A stretch of DNA of 64,000 nucleotides from Pictodentalium vernedei (lineage: Eukaryota > Mollusca > Scaphopoda > Dentaliida > Dentaliidae), in contig CM062289.1 of the NCBI GenBank assembly GCA_031216915.1, positions 391,494,674-391,558,673 on the forward strand. Reading direction: 5' to 3'. Below are positions 29,165-39,434 of the stretch, piece by piece. Each line of letters opens with the position of its first letter. Positions within the stretch are counted from its first letter, which is position 1. The notes under the pieces are model-generated. The model was not told the origin of the DNA, did not search any database, and saw only the letters and a list, made by a program, of their open reading frames with translations. A program made the translations under genes and the position numbers.

Positions 29165-30004
29165 TTTCTCATGGTATCATTTTTGTCTTTGTAGTTCTTT
29201 TCGCATGGGCTAACCATTTCATCTTCTTGTGGGCTGGAGCTTCTTCCCAGTGTCTGGCTAGGCTCTTGATAAAACACGTTTTCTCATTGAAGGATGGTAA
29301 CTTGGCTTTGTTGGTTGCTTTAATTTCCAGGCTGGCATCTTTGGGTTCCTCTTTCTAGTCTTTTAGCTGTTTTGTAGTAGTAACTTCAGTAGTAACTTCA
29401 TTCTTAGTAGAAACTTCATTTGTGCTTTGAGTGGAAGCATTGTTCTTGGTTTGGTTCCTCTTTAAATCTTCATTCGTAGTAGAAACTTCAGGATTCTTCG
29501 TAACTTCTTTCGCAGTAGAAACTTCGTTCTTAGTGGAAACTTCTTTCACAGTGGAAACTTCATTTGTGGTTTGAGTGGAAGCATCGTTCTTGGTTTGGTT
29601 CCTCTTTAAATCTTTCTTAGTTTCAGTAGAAACTTCGTTCTTCGTGGAAACATCTTTTTTTGTTTGAGTAGAAACTTCAGGCTTCTTCATAACTTCATTT
29701 TAGAGGAAACATCTTTCTTTGTTTCAGTAGAGACTTCGTTCGTGGTGGTACCTTCATTCTTGTTTGTATTGGAAGCATCAGTCAGTTCTTCTATCTTTAT
29801 TCTTTTGTTTACCAATCGGCCAGTATCCACACATCTTTGTTTCTTTCCACCAGCATCCATGTCTAGATTTTTTCTCTTGGCTGCATTTACCACACGATTC
29901 ATTTGAGCCAGTTCTTGGGAAGTCAGATTTACTCCGGCATCATTCTTGAAGATCTGTATATGTAAGTTATCTTTGAAGCTAAGCACTGTTGTTGACACAG
30001 ACAT
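29165..30004 (-). pseudogene. Intronless minus-strand gene of unknown function, broken by a frameshift and a stop
   Basis: ATG at 30004 follows a TATAAAA box by about 37 bp. The first about 100 residues are basic and contain FKDNLHIQIFKN and GVNLTSQELAQMNRVV, then KKQRCVDTG and a lysine-rich segment. The strand-helix pattern faintly recalls the PC4 ssDNA-binding fold, but this is weak. After a frame change near 29690, the frame continues as imperfect EVST-K/NEVST repeats. A TAG follows at about 29355, after which the same frame stays open for about 60 codons with RHWEEAPAHKKMKW. An AATAAA-type signal lies about 20 bp downstream. Short leader, no introns and tight spacing are like genes of large DNA viruses or virus-like transposons. 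No homologue recognised. Confidence 0.5.
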
Positions 30005-30040
30005 CTTCACTCTTCGATGTTCAAAACGGAAATGAACTTA

Positions 30041-30048
30041 TTTTTATA
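30041..30048 (-). promoter_or_regulatory. TATA box of the minus-strand gene
   Basis: GGGTATAAAAA read in inverse, 37-44 bp upstream of the ATG at 30004 and 26 bp beyond the stop of the preceding frame. The spacing allows a leader of only about 10-15 bases. Confidence 0.6.
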
Positions 30049-30074
30049 CCCACACTCCTCTTATACTTTTTTTT

Positions 30075-30355
30075 CTAATCGTTTCTAATCGTCTTCTTCT
30101 TCTTCTTCTTGTTTCTGAATGAGAAGTTTGCCAGAAGGTTGTCGAACAGAAATCTTCGCTTTTCCAAAGCATATTTCTGTGATTCTTCTAAGTCAAAATC
30201 CTCTTCTTCACGAAGACGCTTGGCAGTTTCTTGAATTTTCTTGTGAATTGAGTCGTTGCAAACATTTCTAATGTACACAAGGGTATTAATGTATTTCTCA
30301 CTAACGGCTTCTCTGACACTCTTTTGAAGTGCTCTATATGCTGTTTTAACTACAT
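30075..30355 (-). pseudogene. C-terminal part of an unknown gene, cut by the macrosatellite
   Basis: An open frame of about 93 codons entering from the array junction at 30355/30356, with no ATG of its own. The residues suggest long charged helices: REAVSEKYINTLVYIRN, then KKIQETAKRLREEEDFDLEE, EKRRFLFDNLL and a terminal poly-lysine stretch made by a (TCT)n-type repeat. The stop is at 30075, only about 70 bp before the next gene on the same strand. No family recognised. The 5' part must have been lost or displaced when the array formed. Confidence 0.5.
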
Positions 30356-30914
30356 CTTCTCTGAAGTGGTAACGTGATTGCAAACAATAGGCTAAACTTC
30401 ATTTTGTTATGTTTAATAGCAATGATTTCGGCATGAATTCCCCGCGGGAACCCCGGGAAGCGAAGCAGTGCCTGTTCACTGCGGTAAACATGCTCTGTTT
30501 TACTGGTAAAACAGGACCCAGTCACCAATGCTTGGGAGGTTCTAAAGTGGGCGATATGGGTTATTAACGCTTACCCCTGGTCTTGAGTTGATACTCATGT
30601 TGTACCAAAATCAGTTCCAACATCACTCAATTGTTACTATTTATAGTAACTCTGAATGAAATGACAATGTGACTCCTGTCTGAACAACAAAACAGATCCC
30701 CAACAAAAAATCGTCAGCTCAGTCATTTCGCTGGTTTTCGTGAAACTTATCACAGCTGCTTTATTTCTGTTTATTTTTATTAAAAGCTAGCAATTTTTCC
30801 TCTACCCTCCCCATGTACTCGAAAATTTACGTTATTATCCTCTCTGGAAACAGAACGATGGAGGTCTTACAATTTAAAGTTTTCTATTTATTTTTTGCCA
30901 CAACACAACGAATC

Positions 30915-30995
30915 GGGCTGTAGCTCAGTAAGTTCAGGCGTTCACTTTGCTGTATGAAAAGTTCGCGTTCAATGCGATGTGTGTTCAAAACCCAC
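30915..30995 (+). repeat. tRNA-like SINE head in each macrosatellite unit
   Basis: GGGCTGTAGCTCAGTAAG gives a box A (30921-30932), and GTGTTCAAAACCC (30981-30993) is a box B-like sequence that in unit 7 reads GTGGGTTCAAAAC, nearer consensus. The 3' acceptor half does not pair with the start, so this is a SINE head or tRNA relic, not a working tRNA gene. Also at 35674, 40435, 44094, 48857, 53618, 58138 and about 62393. Confidence 0.65.
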
Positions 30996-31185
30996 CTGTT
31001 CTTAGATTTTTCTCATTATCCGAACACATACATTTTTCGCTTTGTTCTGGTTGCATCTTCGTCTTTAGTGCATGTTTTGCAAATTAGCTGGTCAAAAGGC
31101 TGGAATACTCCGCAATCACTATATTTAAACAAATATGTTGGAAAACAACCAAGTGCCACAAAAACAGACCATTACTCTGCAGGCC

Positions 31186-32240
31186 ATATTGTACAATTAC
31201 GGGCGCTATTATGTTGCAAAAATGAAGTCAAATAACGAGACCATAATCATTGTCTGATGATGCCTTTTGTCTCTTCAGCACCACTGACTGTCTGCCAGAT
31301 TTAATGCTTCCTTGAAATAAAAGATTGCAAATATTCTCTACTGCGCTTAATAAGTATCCCTTGTGACAAACTAAAAGAGAATATGCACTGACACTGTTAT
31401 ACTACCACCATAAGCAATGTATTTCTTCTTTGCTATGTCAGTGGTGAGGCCCTTAATTTTAGCTGTCAATGTGGAAGCAATTTGCGCATTTCGCAAATGC
31501 GTACAGCACGTCAATGGTACACTTGCCTTCAACCAAAGCTAGCCCATTGTGTGGTGGTTTAGTAAGTTAGGTAGTGGATAGCTGGCGCAGGATGGTCCTC
31601 TCCGTGCTATCCGCCCTCTTTCATCAGACACAATACAGGTCGGGGAAAGAGCCGTCATACCCCAATAATAAACAAACAAATGCAATCCGTCTCCACAAAC
31701 TTTAACTATTCTTATATTGTACAATTAGGGGCGCTATTATGTTGCAAAAAATAAGTTAAATAACGAGACCATAATCATGGTCTGATGATGCCTTTTGTCT
31801 CTTCAGCACCACTGACTGTCTGCCAGATTTAATGCTTCATTGAAATAAAAGATTGCAAATATTCTCTACTGCACTTAATAAGTAGCCCTTGTGACAAACT
31901 AAAAGAGAATATGCACTGACACTGTTATACTACCACCATAAGCAATGTATTTCTTCTTTGTTATGTCAGTGGTGAGGCCCTTAATGTCAGCTGTCCATGT
32001 GGGAGCAATTTGCGCATTGTGCAAATGCGTACAGCACGTCAAAGGTACACTTGCCTTCAACCAATGCTAGCCCATTGCGTGGCGGTTTAGTAAGTTAGGT
32101 AGTGGATAGCTGGCGCAGGATGGTCCTCTCCGTGCTATCCGCCCTCTTTCATCAGACACAATACAGGTCGGGGAAAGAGCCGTCATACCCCAATAATAAA
32201 CAAACAAATGCAATCCGTCTCCACAAACTTTAACTATTCT
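31186..32240 (+). repeat. 528-bp tandem duplication inside the unit
   Basis: Module a (31186-31713) and module b (31714-32240) share most of their sequence but differ consistently: GCATTTCGCAAATGC versus GCATTGTGCAAATGC, and CAAAGCTAGCCC versus CAATGCTAGCCC. Each includes a SINE core-like piece (ACGTCAATGGTACACTTGCC) and an ATAATAAACAAACAAA tail. Minus-strand frames of 61-82 codons across it are incidental. Confidence 0.9.
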
Positions 32241-32429
32241 GTGTATTTTGAGCTTAAAGACATTTCTGTCACAGAATAACTGGTAGTAAAATGGCTCTAC
32301 TAACAAGTTAGACAACTTTTGGAGCTAAACATGGTCGGCGAACTGGTGTCATGATTACATGTGCTATACTGTCTGTCATGTATGGGTAGCATACTTTCAA
32401 AGCGTGTGTATGGGATAGTTTGGTTTGGT

Positions 32430-32462
32430 CAGGGTGTGTGTGTGTGGGGGGGGGGGGGGGGG
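32430..32462 (+). repeat. (GT)n(G)n tract in each unit
   Basis: The G run is 17 in unit 1, 19 in unit 2, 23 in unit 3, 22 in unit 4, 20 in unit 5 and 18 in unit 6. It is shorter and interrupted in units 7 and 8. It varies between units that are otherwise nearly identical. Confidence 0.9.
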
Positions 32463-34672
32463 TAGGCGTTTTATTTCAGTTTCACATTTTAGATCTCTGA
32501 ATCGTCTTTTCGTCTTGATTTGCCGCTCGCGGTTTTCTCTGGAAAATTTTCCGATATGATGTGTGGAGCAGAGAGTCACGATAGGTTGGGAAAGCTTTCA
32601 CGTTACAACAATTAGTGTTTTACAGAGGAAGTTTACATTCGTACGAGCATCCACATGGAGCATTCTGGGCTCTTACCTCTTCCTCTGTTTATCCCGGGTC
32701 AGCATTAATTTTATATATCATATGGAAGGTAAATGAATATTTTAGAGGGGGAACCGTTTGATTTGAGTTTTTGGTTCAGATTCGACTTGTTTCAGCATTT
32801 GGCGGGCATTCGGTTCCCCAGCACGCTTGCCGTGGTTTTGGTCGCCTGTCCTTTAAGACTGCTTTCTTCAAACAAGCGAATGGTAACGTTGTTACCATAT
32901 TGTAGCCCTACGAAAGTTATATATAGTTTATGAGGAGTCACTTTCCAAACTTCACAGATTTATTAACTTGAAGAATTGTTAACTGATTTGTGTGATTACT
33001 TGCTTTAAGAGTAGGTCATGTTCTGTGTTGGGCAGTATTAATTCTGTGTCAGTATTAATTCATGAAGGTCACACATAGAGATTGGGATTCGTTGGAAAAG
33101 TTCAAGCTTTCATGTAACAGCCGAAGGTCGAAACCATGGACTCTTCTATTCAAAGTTGTGAACTTGTATACGCCAGTGTTCCAATTAAGAAATCAACGTT
33201 GATGATAGCGTCAATGAGGTGTTCACTCACCACACAGTGACTGTTACAATGTCTTCTATAATTCAGAAGATAATATTTCGCAAGAATAAAATCACGAACA
33301 ATGAAAAATTTTACTTGTGCCATTTATTGGTTTAGTCAACTAAAAACATTTTTTTTCCAATGTTTGTTATGGTTGTGAAATTTATTAAAAAACTTCAAAA
33401 TTTTTTGGACCCATTTTATGATGCAAAAAGGTTCTACATACAAAAATACCATTGTTTTGTCTTTTTTCTCTGCTGAAATCGCCTTTTCTGACTGAATAAA
33501 TCAACTTGAAGTAAACAATGGGTATCACTGTAGGCCTAAATTAAGTTTTTCCGGCAATCACAGCCGTAGGTTCACACAGTGTCACTTTTCTGTACATTAT
33601 TAAATCAGGACTCGGAGTTTCACCCGTTAGATATATGAAACACGAGGCAACCTCTTCAAACAGAATCCATTCATATTCTGTCCGAACAGACTGAATAAAT
33701 AATCTTCAGTTCATGTTTTTTTAGTGTTCTATCCATTCAAAATATAGCTGTTACAGCCGACAGAAAGAAACTTGTCAATTGCAATCGTTTGTTTTTCAGT
33801 ACTTCTACAGGAAAGCAACTTCTGCGATTTGGAAGACTGTAGTATTTTCGATTATACCGTCACAGCGTCTTCTAGCCAGAACGGCGGGAGATAGGTGTGT
33901 CTAAAGACAAACGATGCCTTTCAGCAGCTGATTTTGATTGTTCTCTTTTGAATAGGGAAAGGCCTTCCTTATCTTCGACTGAGCAAACCCCGAATAGCAA
34001 TGGCGTTTAAATATCAGTCATTGGAGGCATCTAAGAAACTCATTTCCAGTCACTTGAAGGTTTTTCTCCTCACGCCAGGCCAAGCTTGGCGAGGTTATTT
34101 TGGGGCCGAGAGATATTTCTACTTACATAATGACATGTATGACGTGTATAACAGCGTGTGAGGTGATTAGGGTGGATTTGCTTTGGATACCCCCGAGTAT
34201 AGTCCCACATTTGTTCAGTGCTATGGGATGAGCTTTCAGTTATATTGTCCAGCTACCACACAAAGGTTATCAGTGGCCATTTAGAGTAACGAGAGTACGT
34301 TTCGAAGAAATCCTATTTTCAAACTATTTTAGAGTTATCAGGGGTGCAGATTTTACGATATGTGTGCTTATTCCCCAAATCTCAGACTACCATGATTAAT
34401 GCCTCTCGGTGGAGGGCTCGGCAGAACTATGTTTCGTTCCGCCACCCCTTTAACCCCCCCCCCCCTAGCCCCCCACCTCCACACACACACATACAGACGC
34501 TATAGACTTGGGAGAGCATTTACGTACCAGCCGATGGATGTATATTTTATAAGAGTGCACATGAGTGTATTCTTGTTGGTGCCCTGGGAACTACAGTAAT
34601 ATTGTTAACTGGGGTGGCCACGTTATGCTTTAATGCTTTAATATGACCCAGGACCCAAAGACTTGCGTGTTT

Positions 34673-37192
34673 CTTCTCTGAAGTGGCAACGTGATTGCAA
34701 ACAATAGGCTAAACTTCATTTTGTTATGTTTGCGGTAAACAGGCTCTGTTTTACTGGTAAAGTAGGACCCAGTCACCAATGCTTGGGAGGTGCAAACCCT
34801 CTCTAAAGTGGGCGATATGGGTTATTAACGCTCACCCCTGGTCTTGAGTTGATACTCATGTTATGGTCATGATTAGCCATTGTGCAAAAATATGTGACCA
34901 TAAACACCAATAAATAAATTTTGGCATGAATACTGGGTGTGTGTGACCTAAAATACCAGCAAACAATTATGTGGTGGTTAAATGCCGAGTGTTTGGAACT
35001 TTGAAATTGCCTTTTCCTATTAGGTTTGCTCCCTACATCGGAGGGCTCTCGCATTTTCAGAAATATCAATGTAATCGATGTGTGGATGATTCTGTACCAC
35101 AGAAACTTGCGTAACGTGACTGAGATTAGATTGGATGGTTGGACAAGAATATGGACAGGGGTAAAAAATGAGTGTCAATTTGGTAAAATTTCACAAATTT
35201 TCGACAATGCGCTTTTTTATAAACAAGATTTTCAATGGGGAAAAAGGGTCTTTCTCTTTATCGAGGTTTTCTGGATTTTGGGTCGGAACATCTGCACTAT
35301 CTGTTCATTTCTTTTTGGGATATTTGTGTTCAAATTTTGACACCGGGTGATGATATTTTGTACCAAAATAAGTTCCAACATCACTCAGTTGTTACTATTT
35401 ATAGTAACTCTGAATGAAATGACAATGTGACTCCTGTCTGAACAACAAAACAGATCCCCAACAAAAAATCGTCAGCTCAGTCATTTCGCTGGTTTTCGTG
35501 AAACTTATCACAACTGCTTTATTTCTGTTTATTTTTATTAAAAGCTAGCAATTTTTCCTCTACCCTCCCCATGTACTCGAAAATTTACGTTATTATCCTC
35601 TCTGGAAACAGAACGATGGAGGTCTTACAATTTAAAGTTTTCTATTTATTTTTTTGCCACAACACAACGAATCGGGCTGTAGCTCAGTAAGTTCAGGCGT
35701 TCACTTTGCTGTATGAAAAGTTCGCGTTCAATGCGATGTGTGTTCAAAACCCACCTGTTCTTAGATTTTTCTCATTATCCGAACACATACATTTTTCGCT
35801 TTGTTCTGGTTGCATCTTCGTCTTTAGTGCATGTTTTGCAAATTAGCTGGTCAAAAGGCTGGAATACTCCGCAATCACTATATTTAAACAAATATGTTGG
35901 AAAACAACCAAGTGCCACAAAAACAGACCATTACTCTGCAGGCCATATTGTACAATTACGGGCGCTATTATGTTGCAAAAATGAAGTCAAATTACGAGAC
36001 CATAATCATTGTCTGATGATGCCTTTTGTCTCTTCAGCACCACTGACTGTCTGCCAGATTTAATGCTTCCTTGAAATAAAAGATTGCAAATATTCTCTAC
36101 TGCGCTTAATAAGTATCCCTTGTGACAAACTAAAAGAGAATATGCACTGACACTGTTATACTACCACCATAAGCAATGTATTTCTTCTTTGCTATGTCAG
36201 TGGTGAGGCCCTTAATTTTAGCTGTCAATGTGGAAGCAATTTGCGCATTTCGCAAATGCGTACAGCACGTCAATGGTACACTTGCCTTCAACCAAAGCTA
36301 GCCCATTGTGTGGTGGTTTAGTAAGTTAGGTAGTGGATAGCTGGCGCAGGATGGTCCTCTCCGTGCTATCCGCCCTCTTTCATCAGACACAATACAGGTC
36401 GGGGAAAGAGCCGTCATACCCCAATAATAAACAAACAAATGCAATCCGTCTCCACAAACTTTAACTATTCTTATATTGTACAATTAGGGGCGCTATTATG
36501 TTGCAAGAAATAAGTTAAATAACGAGACCATAATCATGGTCTGATGATGCCTTTTGTCTCTTCAGCACCACTGACTGTCTGCCAGATTTAATGCTTCATT
36601 GAAATAAAAGATTGCAAATATTCTCTACTGCACTTAATAAGTAGCCCTTGTGACAAACTAAAAGAGAATATGCACTGACACTGTTATACTACCACCATAA
36701 GCAATGTATTTCTTCTTTGTTATGTCAGTGGTGAGGCCCTTAATGTCAGCTGTCCATGTGGGAGCAATTTGCGCATTGTGCAAATGCGTACAGCACGTCA
36801 AAGGTACACTTGCCTTCAACCAATGCTAGCCCATTGCGTGGCGGTTTAGTAAGTTAGGTAGTGGATAGCTGGCGCAGGATGGTCCTCTCCGTGCTATCCG
36901 CCCTCTTTCATCAGACACAATACAGGTCGGGGAAAGAGCCGTCATACCCCAATAATAAACAAACAAATGCAATCCGTCTCCACAAACTTTAACTATTCTG
37001 TGTATTTTGAGCTTAAAGACATTTCTGTCACAGAATAACTGGTAGTAAAATGGCTCTACTAACAAGTTAGACAACTTTTGGAGCTAAACATGGTCGGCGA
37101 ACTGGTGTCATGATTACATGTGCTATACTGTCTGTCATGTATGGGTAGCATACTTTCAAAGCGTGTGTATGGGATAGTTTGGTTTGGTCAGG

Positions 37193-37223
<31 letters not shown>

Positions 37224-39434
37224 GGTAGGCGTTTTATTTCAGTTTCACATTTTAGATCTCTGAATCGTCTTTTCGTCTTGATTTGCCGCTCGCGGTTTTC
37301 TCTGGAAAATTTTCCGATATGATGTGTGGAGCAGAGAGTCACGATAGGTTGGGAAAGCTTTCACGTTACAACAATTAGTGTTTTACAGAGGAAGTTTACA
37401 TTCGTACGAGCATCCACATGGAGCATTCTGGGCTCTTACCTCTTCCTCTGTTTATCCCGGGTCAGCATTAATTTTATATATCATATGGAAGGTAAATGAA
37501 TATTTTAGAGGGGGAACCGTTTGATTTGAGTTTTTGGTTCAGATTCGACTTGTTTCAGCATTTGGCGGGCATTCGGTTCCCCAGCACGCTTGCCGTGGTT
37601 TTGGTCGCCTGTCCTTTAAGACTGCTTTCTTCAAACAAGCGAATGGTAACGTTGTTACCATATTGTAGCCCTACGAAAGTTATATATAGTTTATGAGGAG
37701 TCACTTTCCAAACTTCACAGATTTATTAACTTGAAGAATTGTTAACTGATTTGTGTGATTACTTGCTTTAAGAGTAGGTCATGTTCTGTGTTGGGCAGTA
37801 TTAATTCTGTGTCAGTATTAATTCATGAAGGTCACACATAGAGATTGGGATTCGTTGGAAAAGTTCAAGCTTTCATGTAACAGCCGAAGGTCGAAACCAT
37901 GGACTCTTCTATTCAAAGTTGTGAACTTGTATACGCCAGTGTTCCAATTAAGAAATCAACGTTGATGATAGCGTCAATGAGGTGTTCACTCACCACACAG
38001 TGACTGTTACAATGTCTTCTATAATTCAGAAGATAATATTTCGCAAGAATAAAATCACGAACAATGAAAAATTTTACTTGTGCCATTTATTGGTTTAGTC
38101 AACTAAAAACATTTTTTTTCCAATGTTTGTTATGGTTGTGAAATTTATTAAAAAACTTCAAAATTTTTTGGACCCATTTTATGATGCAAAAAGGTTCTAC
38201 ATACAAAAATACCATTGTTTTGTCTTTTTTCTCTGCTGAAATCGCCTTTTCTGACTGAATAAATCAACTTGAAGTAAACAATGGGTATCACTGTAGGCCT
38301 AAATTAAGTTTTTCCGGCAATCACAGCCGTAGGTTCACACAGTGTCACTTTTCTGTACATTATTAAATCAGGACTCGGAGTTTCACCCGTTAGATATATG
38401 AAACACGAGGCAACCTCTTCAAACAGAATCCATTCATATTCTGTCCGAACAGACTGAATAAATAATCTTCAGTTCATGTTTTTTTAGTGTTCTATCCATT
38501 CAAAATATAGCTGTTACAGCCGACAGAAAGAAACTTGTCAATTGCAATCGTTTGTTTTTCAGTACTTCTACAGGAAAGCAACTTCTGCGATTTGGAAGAC
38601 TGTAGTATTTTCGATTATACCGTCACAGCGTCTTCTAGCCAGAACGGCGGGAGATAGGTGTGTCTAAAGACAAACGATGCCTTTCAGCAGCTGATTTTGA
38701 TTGTTCTCTTTTGAATAGGGAAAGGCCTTCCTTATCTTCGACTGAGCAAACCCCGAATAGCAATGGCGTTTAAATATCAGTCATTGGAGGCATCTAAGAA
38801 ACTCATTTCCAGTCACTTGAAGGTTTTTCTCCTCACGCCAGGCCAAGCTTGGCGAGGTTATTTTGGGGCCGAGAGATATTTCTACTTACATAATGACATG
38901 TATGACGTGTATAACAGCGTGTGAGGTGATTAGGGTGGATTTGCTTTGGATACCCCCGAGTATAGTCCCACATTTGTTCAGTGCTATGGGATGAGCTTTC
39001 AGTTATATTGTCCAGCTACCACACAAAGGTTATCAGTGGCCATTTAGAGTAACGAGAGTACGTTTCGAAGAAATCCTATTTTCAAACTATTTTAGAGTTA
39101 TCAGGGGTGCAGATTTTACGATATGTGTGCTTATTCCCCAAATCTCAGACTACCATGATTAATGCCTCTCGGTGGAGGGCTCGGCAGAACTATGTTTCGT
39201 TCCGCCACCCCTTTAACCCCCCCCCCCTAGCCCCCCACCTCCACACACACACATACAGACGCTATAGACTTGGGAGAGCATTTACGTACCAGCCGATGGA
39301 TGTATATTTTATAAGAGTGCACATGAGTGTATTCTTGTTGGTGCCCTGGGAACTACAGTAATATTGTTAACTGGGGTGGCCACGTTATGCTTTAATGCTT
39401 TAATATGACCCAGGACCCAAAGACTTGCGTGTTT
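34673..39434 (+). repeat. Macrosatellite unit 2
   Basis: 4,762 bp, full-length reference form with the internal 528-bp duplication at 35945-36472 and 36473-36999. SINE-like tail at about 34863-34919. Confidence 0.95.
34863..34919 (+). repeat. SINE 3' tail inside the unit
   Basis: GGTCATGATTAGCCATTGTG, then TATGTGACCATAAACACC and AATAAATAAA, matching the tail of the dispersed SINE at 18550-18600. Missing from unit 1 within its 497-bp deletion. Present near 39624, 48045, 52805, 57327 and 61582. Confidence 0.8.

Larger units (their letters stand above)
30356..34672 (+). repeat. Macrosatellite unit 1
   Basis: 4,317 bp. Lacks 497 bp present in unit 2 (34863-35359), with TT at both breakpoints, and about 10 bp after GGGAGGT. 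Retains a 65-bp segment (30415-30479) missing from units 2-7 but present in unit 8 (61384-61448). Otherwise nearly identical to units 2-5. Confidence 0.9.

Noticed and set aside
30915-30995. tRNA gene in each unit
   Set aside because: Box A and box B are present, but the acceptor stem cannot close and the anticodon arm is not formed, so it is a SINE head or tRNA relic.
32067-32315. Minus-strand 82-codon frame in the 528-bp modules
   Set aside because: It overlaps SINE-derived sequence, ends differ between units, and there is no domain or start context.
35026-35340. 104-codon open frame repeated in most macrosatellite units
   Set aside because: The first codon is TTG, not ATG. Unit 8 has an indel shifting its end, unit 1 lacks most of it, and the translation shows no domain. 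Repetition follows from the array, not from coding constraint.
38150-38180. Sm-site-like AATTTTTTGG in the unit as part of an snRNA gene
   Set aside because: No snRNA stem-loops, proximal sequence element or 3' box could be recognised around it.
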